Below are positions 24,501 to 24,929 of a DNA stretch of 24,929 bases, in pieces; the first letter of the stretch is position 1, and each line of letters starts with the position of its first letter. The stretch is from assembly GCA_002471865.1 (NCBI GenBank), contig DKQU01000040.1, positions 1-24,929 of the forward strand. Direction: 5' to 3'. This DNA comes from Fidelibacterota bacterium UBA7300 (GTDB lineage: Bacteria > Fidelibacterota > Marinisomatia > Marinisomatales > UBA2128). The notes beneath the pieces are model-generated. The model was not told the DNA's origin, did not search any database, and saw only the letters and a list, made by a program, of their open reading frames with translations. The position numbers and the translations under genes are program-made.

Positions 24501-24577
24501 GGTACACCGTTATCCTGCCAATCAAACTGTGAGACCGCAACTGAAAAAAACAATATAATAAACGACAAATATTTCAT
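21530..24577 (-). CDS. Large secreted repeat protein with T9SS type A sorting domain
   Basis: 1015 residues. A signal peptide MKYLSFIILFFSVAVSQ is followed by about 16 copies of a 50-60 residue unit built around a VxWxDxR core and a D-[IV]-[YF]-x-Q strand (for example VWSDTRNGGRDVYAQ, VWEDYRNNSISADVFLQ, VWQDMRSSGKEELRNVYAQ). The C-terminal 100 residues (916-1015) begin YPESMVLHQNYPNPFNPNT and continue LRISIYDLLGQEV, then SSGIFFCKLES. This is the FlgD-like/T9SS type A sorting domain, which directs export across the outer membrane and cell-surface attachment or release. AGGAGA (24583-24588 on the plus strand) lies five bases before ATG 24577, and one base separates it from the preceding gene, so they form an operon. 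The repeats probably fold as beta-propellers; the ligand is unknown. Confidence 0.85.
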   Translation of the reverse strand: MKYLSFIILFFSVAVSQFDWQDNGVPLRQGAHIEWQRTGTVGENGEVILVWSDTRNGGRDVYAQKVDELGQNVWSEGGVPVVSAEGRQEDPLAISDGAGGAYIVWKDYRYELDDGDVFVQHILSDGSLDWAEEGIALSDVEGPQEFLNMCSDGMGGAFVIWNDRSTGSSTGGDIYATHLSLTGEIVDAGTGKAIITDGGDRGSISLETGGAGYANLVWSEAPDTDWDVLMGQRVDLECETLWSEPEEGGMLLISSSSGDLQAPRVTYVSGDTAAVVWEDYRNNSISADVFLQFIDGNGNELLTSGGIAVCIDPGKQSVPRVKADVNTAYVVWEDFRNHPLWGDIYGQAVSLDGTILWEEDGKPISLALQKQTEPRLVVDGIDGAYFIWMDERNAEYPQNDIFLQNISREGVEIFEEDGLAISQATNYQFNPLVRPDGNGGAFACWGDQRTGSIGLYVQHVIPESGITLEEDGLEVYYGIGGDALYHQAVTLDDNKTLIYWQDMRAGGETPQTYGVIVTPDFDPAASLNGVLLSTNPHQLFPQAVATDNRIFLSFQGKDEEGALNQYYQILDFDLNTISDSTGLPVYENLFGFNQEYAALTAGEDGYIYFAFSDLRESDYDIYLQKYSTEGDPQWLDGGILVGGLSNDDIIQAVEPFPGAGCVVSWNGGPWNDLNIFAQAVDENGGVAPGWSEEPMVVSDAEGYQLNVLMHRAGDSLVFIWEDTRNQNSDIFAQVISSGGVVLGETDGFVVTEKPNDQNVASAVFNPATNEVFICWEDFESGYDFDLLAVTLELSDLLLSEEISIASESGDQLETSLGLSNENNYLIVWQDSRGGGEPDLYYQQLGPEGAVYPEGGTVVCDEPFAQGTSLIVRYNSTDDSHIIVWQDMRSSGKEELRNVYAQSVTIEESTVEQGDLYPESMVLHQNYPNPFNPNTAIKFTVPEKSNLRISIYDLLGQEVITLVNGRMEAGEFKVDWNGKDNLGHPVSSGIFFCKLESKSLVTGQKYRQTIRVTFIK
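21875..24433 (-). repeat. Sixteen-copy protein repeat (VxWxDxR ... DIYxQ) in the secreted protein
   Basis: Counting the core tryptophan or its replacement by eye gives 16 copies from about residue 49 to 901. Most have W-x-D-x-R; copies 4, 10, 12 and 14 are degenerate (WSEAPD, FQGKD, WNGGPW, WEDFES). Spacing is 45-70 residues. The repeats diverge in DNA sequence and are visible mainly in the protein, which argues for old duplication. Confidence 0.7.
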
Positions 24578-24578
24578 T

Positions 24579-24929
24579 TCAGTCTCCTATTTGAAAAAGC
24601 TGCACACCTGCCCGGGTGGCTGCGAAAATGTTTTTTTCATCGAATACTTTTACATTATAAGCATAATCCGAATCGAGTCGTCCCACCTCTGCAGCCGGTG
24701 ATGATGAATCGAATCCGTTCCATTCATACAATAACAGACCATCACTACCGCATGCTAGAGCCAAGATACCACTTTTAAGGTGGATGCCATTGACAGTGTA
24801 ACCTTCCGCAATTTGGGTCTCAAAACCAATTCCGCCACTGCTGTTTATTTGGGCAATATGACACCCACCATCATTGGATAGCCCGGCAAAAATCACTCCA
24901 TCTTGAGTCATTACGGACTGCACCTCGTA
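24579..24929 (-). CDS. C-terminal part of a propeller-like (LVIVD-type) protein (partial)
   Basis: The frame is open to the right edge, so the N terminus lies outside the window; 116 residues are visible. They hold two or three short beta units ending in a glycine-rich turn (SGILALACGSDGLLLYEW, KNIFAATRAGVQLFQI), similar to the LVIVD repeat (GxYAYVAxxxxGLxVVD) found on surface propeller proteins. It ends in TGA one base before the ATG of the large T9SS-type protein and probably shares its transcript. The visible part has no sorting domain. Confidence 0.55.
   Translation of the reverse strand, partial: YEVQSVMTQDGVIFAGLSNDGGCHIAQINSSGGIGFETQIAEGYTVNGIHLKSGILALACGSDGLLLYEWNGFDSSSPAAEVGRLDSDYAYNVKVFDEKNIFAATRAGVQLFQIGD

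Noticed and set aside
1..24929. tRNA or rRNA genes, CRISPR arrays, insertion sequences, prophage or defence systems
   Set aside because: None seen on reading both strands; the intergenic gaps are short and there are no transposase, integrase, Cas or toxin-antitoxin-like proteins.

Overview
The window looks like chromosome from a Gram-negative member of the FCB group. A Marinimicrobia/SAR406-type or related lineage is my best guess, by inference only. The clues are a very large secreted repeat protein ending in a type IX secretion (T9SS) type A sorting domain, a PorQ/PorV-like outer-membrane protein, many N-terminal signal peptides, and a mixed translation-start style (some genes with clear Shine-Dalgarno sites, others with a -10 box almost touching the start codon). 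Housekeeping genes (ligA, priA) sit among accessory envelope genes. I saw no tRNA, rRNA, CRISPR array, insertion sequence or phage gene. No gene-free stretch exceeds about 220 bases. Layout: (1) 1-144, the tail of an unidentified plus-strand gene and a rho-independent terminator. (2) 188-3138, a tight plus-strand operon of a GNAT-fold acyltransferase, an extended SDR and an Aur1-type PAP2 phosphotransferase. This is the most interesting set, because its fold combination matches bacterial ceramide synthesis (bCerS-like, CerR-like) plus an inositol-phosphoceramide-type headgroup enzyme. (3) 3208-7138, a long cysteine-desulfurase-like class V aminotransferase, a small exported protein that appears to start at CTG, and NAD-dependent DNA ligase. 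(4) 7204-8462, a small unknown protein facing a classical SDR. (5) 8681-11178, an ABC-2 exporter (ATPase, permease) with a predicted outer-membrane beta-rich protein fused to its operon. (6) 11225-14850, minus strand: a flavoprotein oxidoreductase, then an exported NPP-type phosphodiesterase downstream of an exported phytase-esterase-like protein. (7) 14969-15700, plus strand: an L-isoaspartyl methyltransferase with an export signal. (8) 15716-24929, minus strand, read from the right edge: a partial propeller-like protein, the 1015-residue T9SS-type cargo protein with 16 repeats, PriA, a PorQ-like protein overlapping priA, a MATE transporter translationally coupled to a hotdog thioesterase, and a DUF3228 protein. 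Themes that connect the genes: envelope lipid synthesis and lipid-type export (regions 2 and 5), exported phosphoester and protein-repair enzymes (6, 7), and T9SS-related surface proteins (8). Several genes (3208, 21481, perhaps 8462 and 8681) have promoter-like boxes placed so that transcription would begin at or very near the start codon, which suggests leaderless mRNAs.
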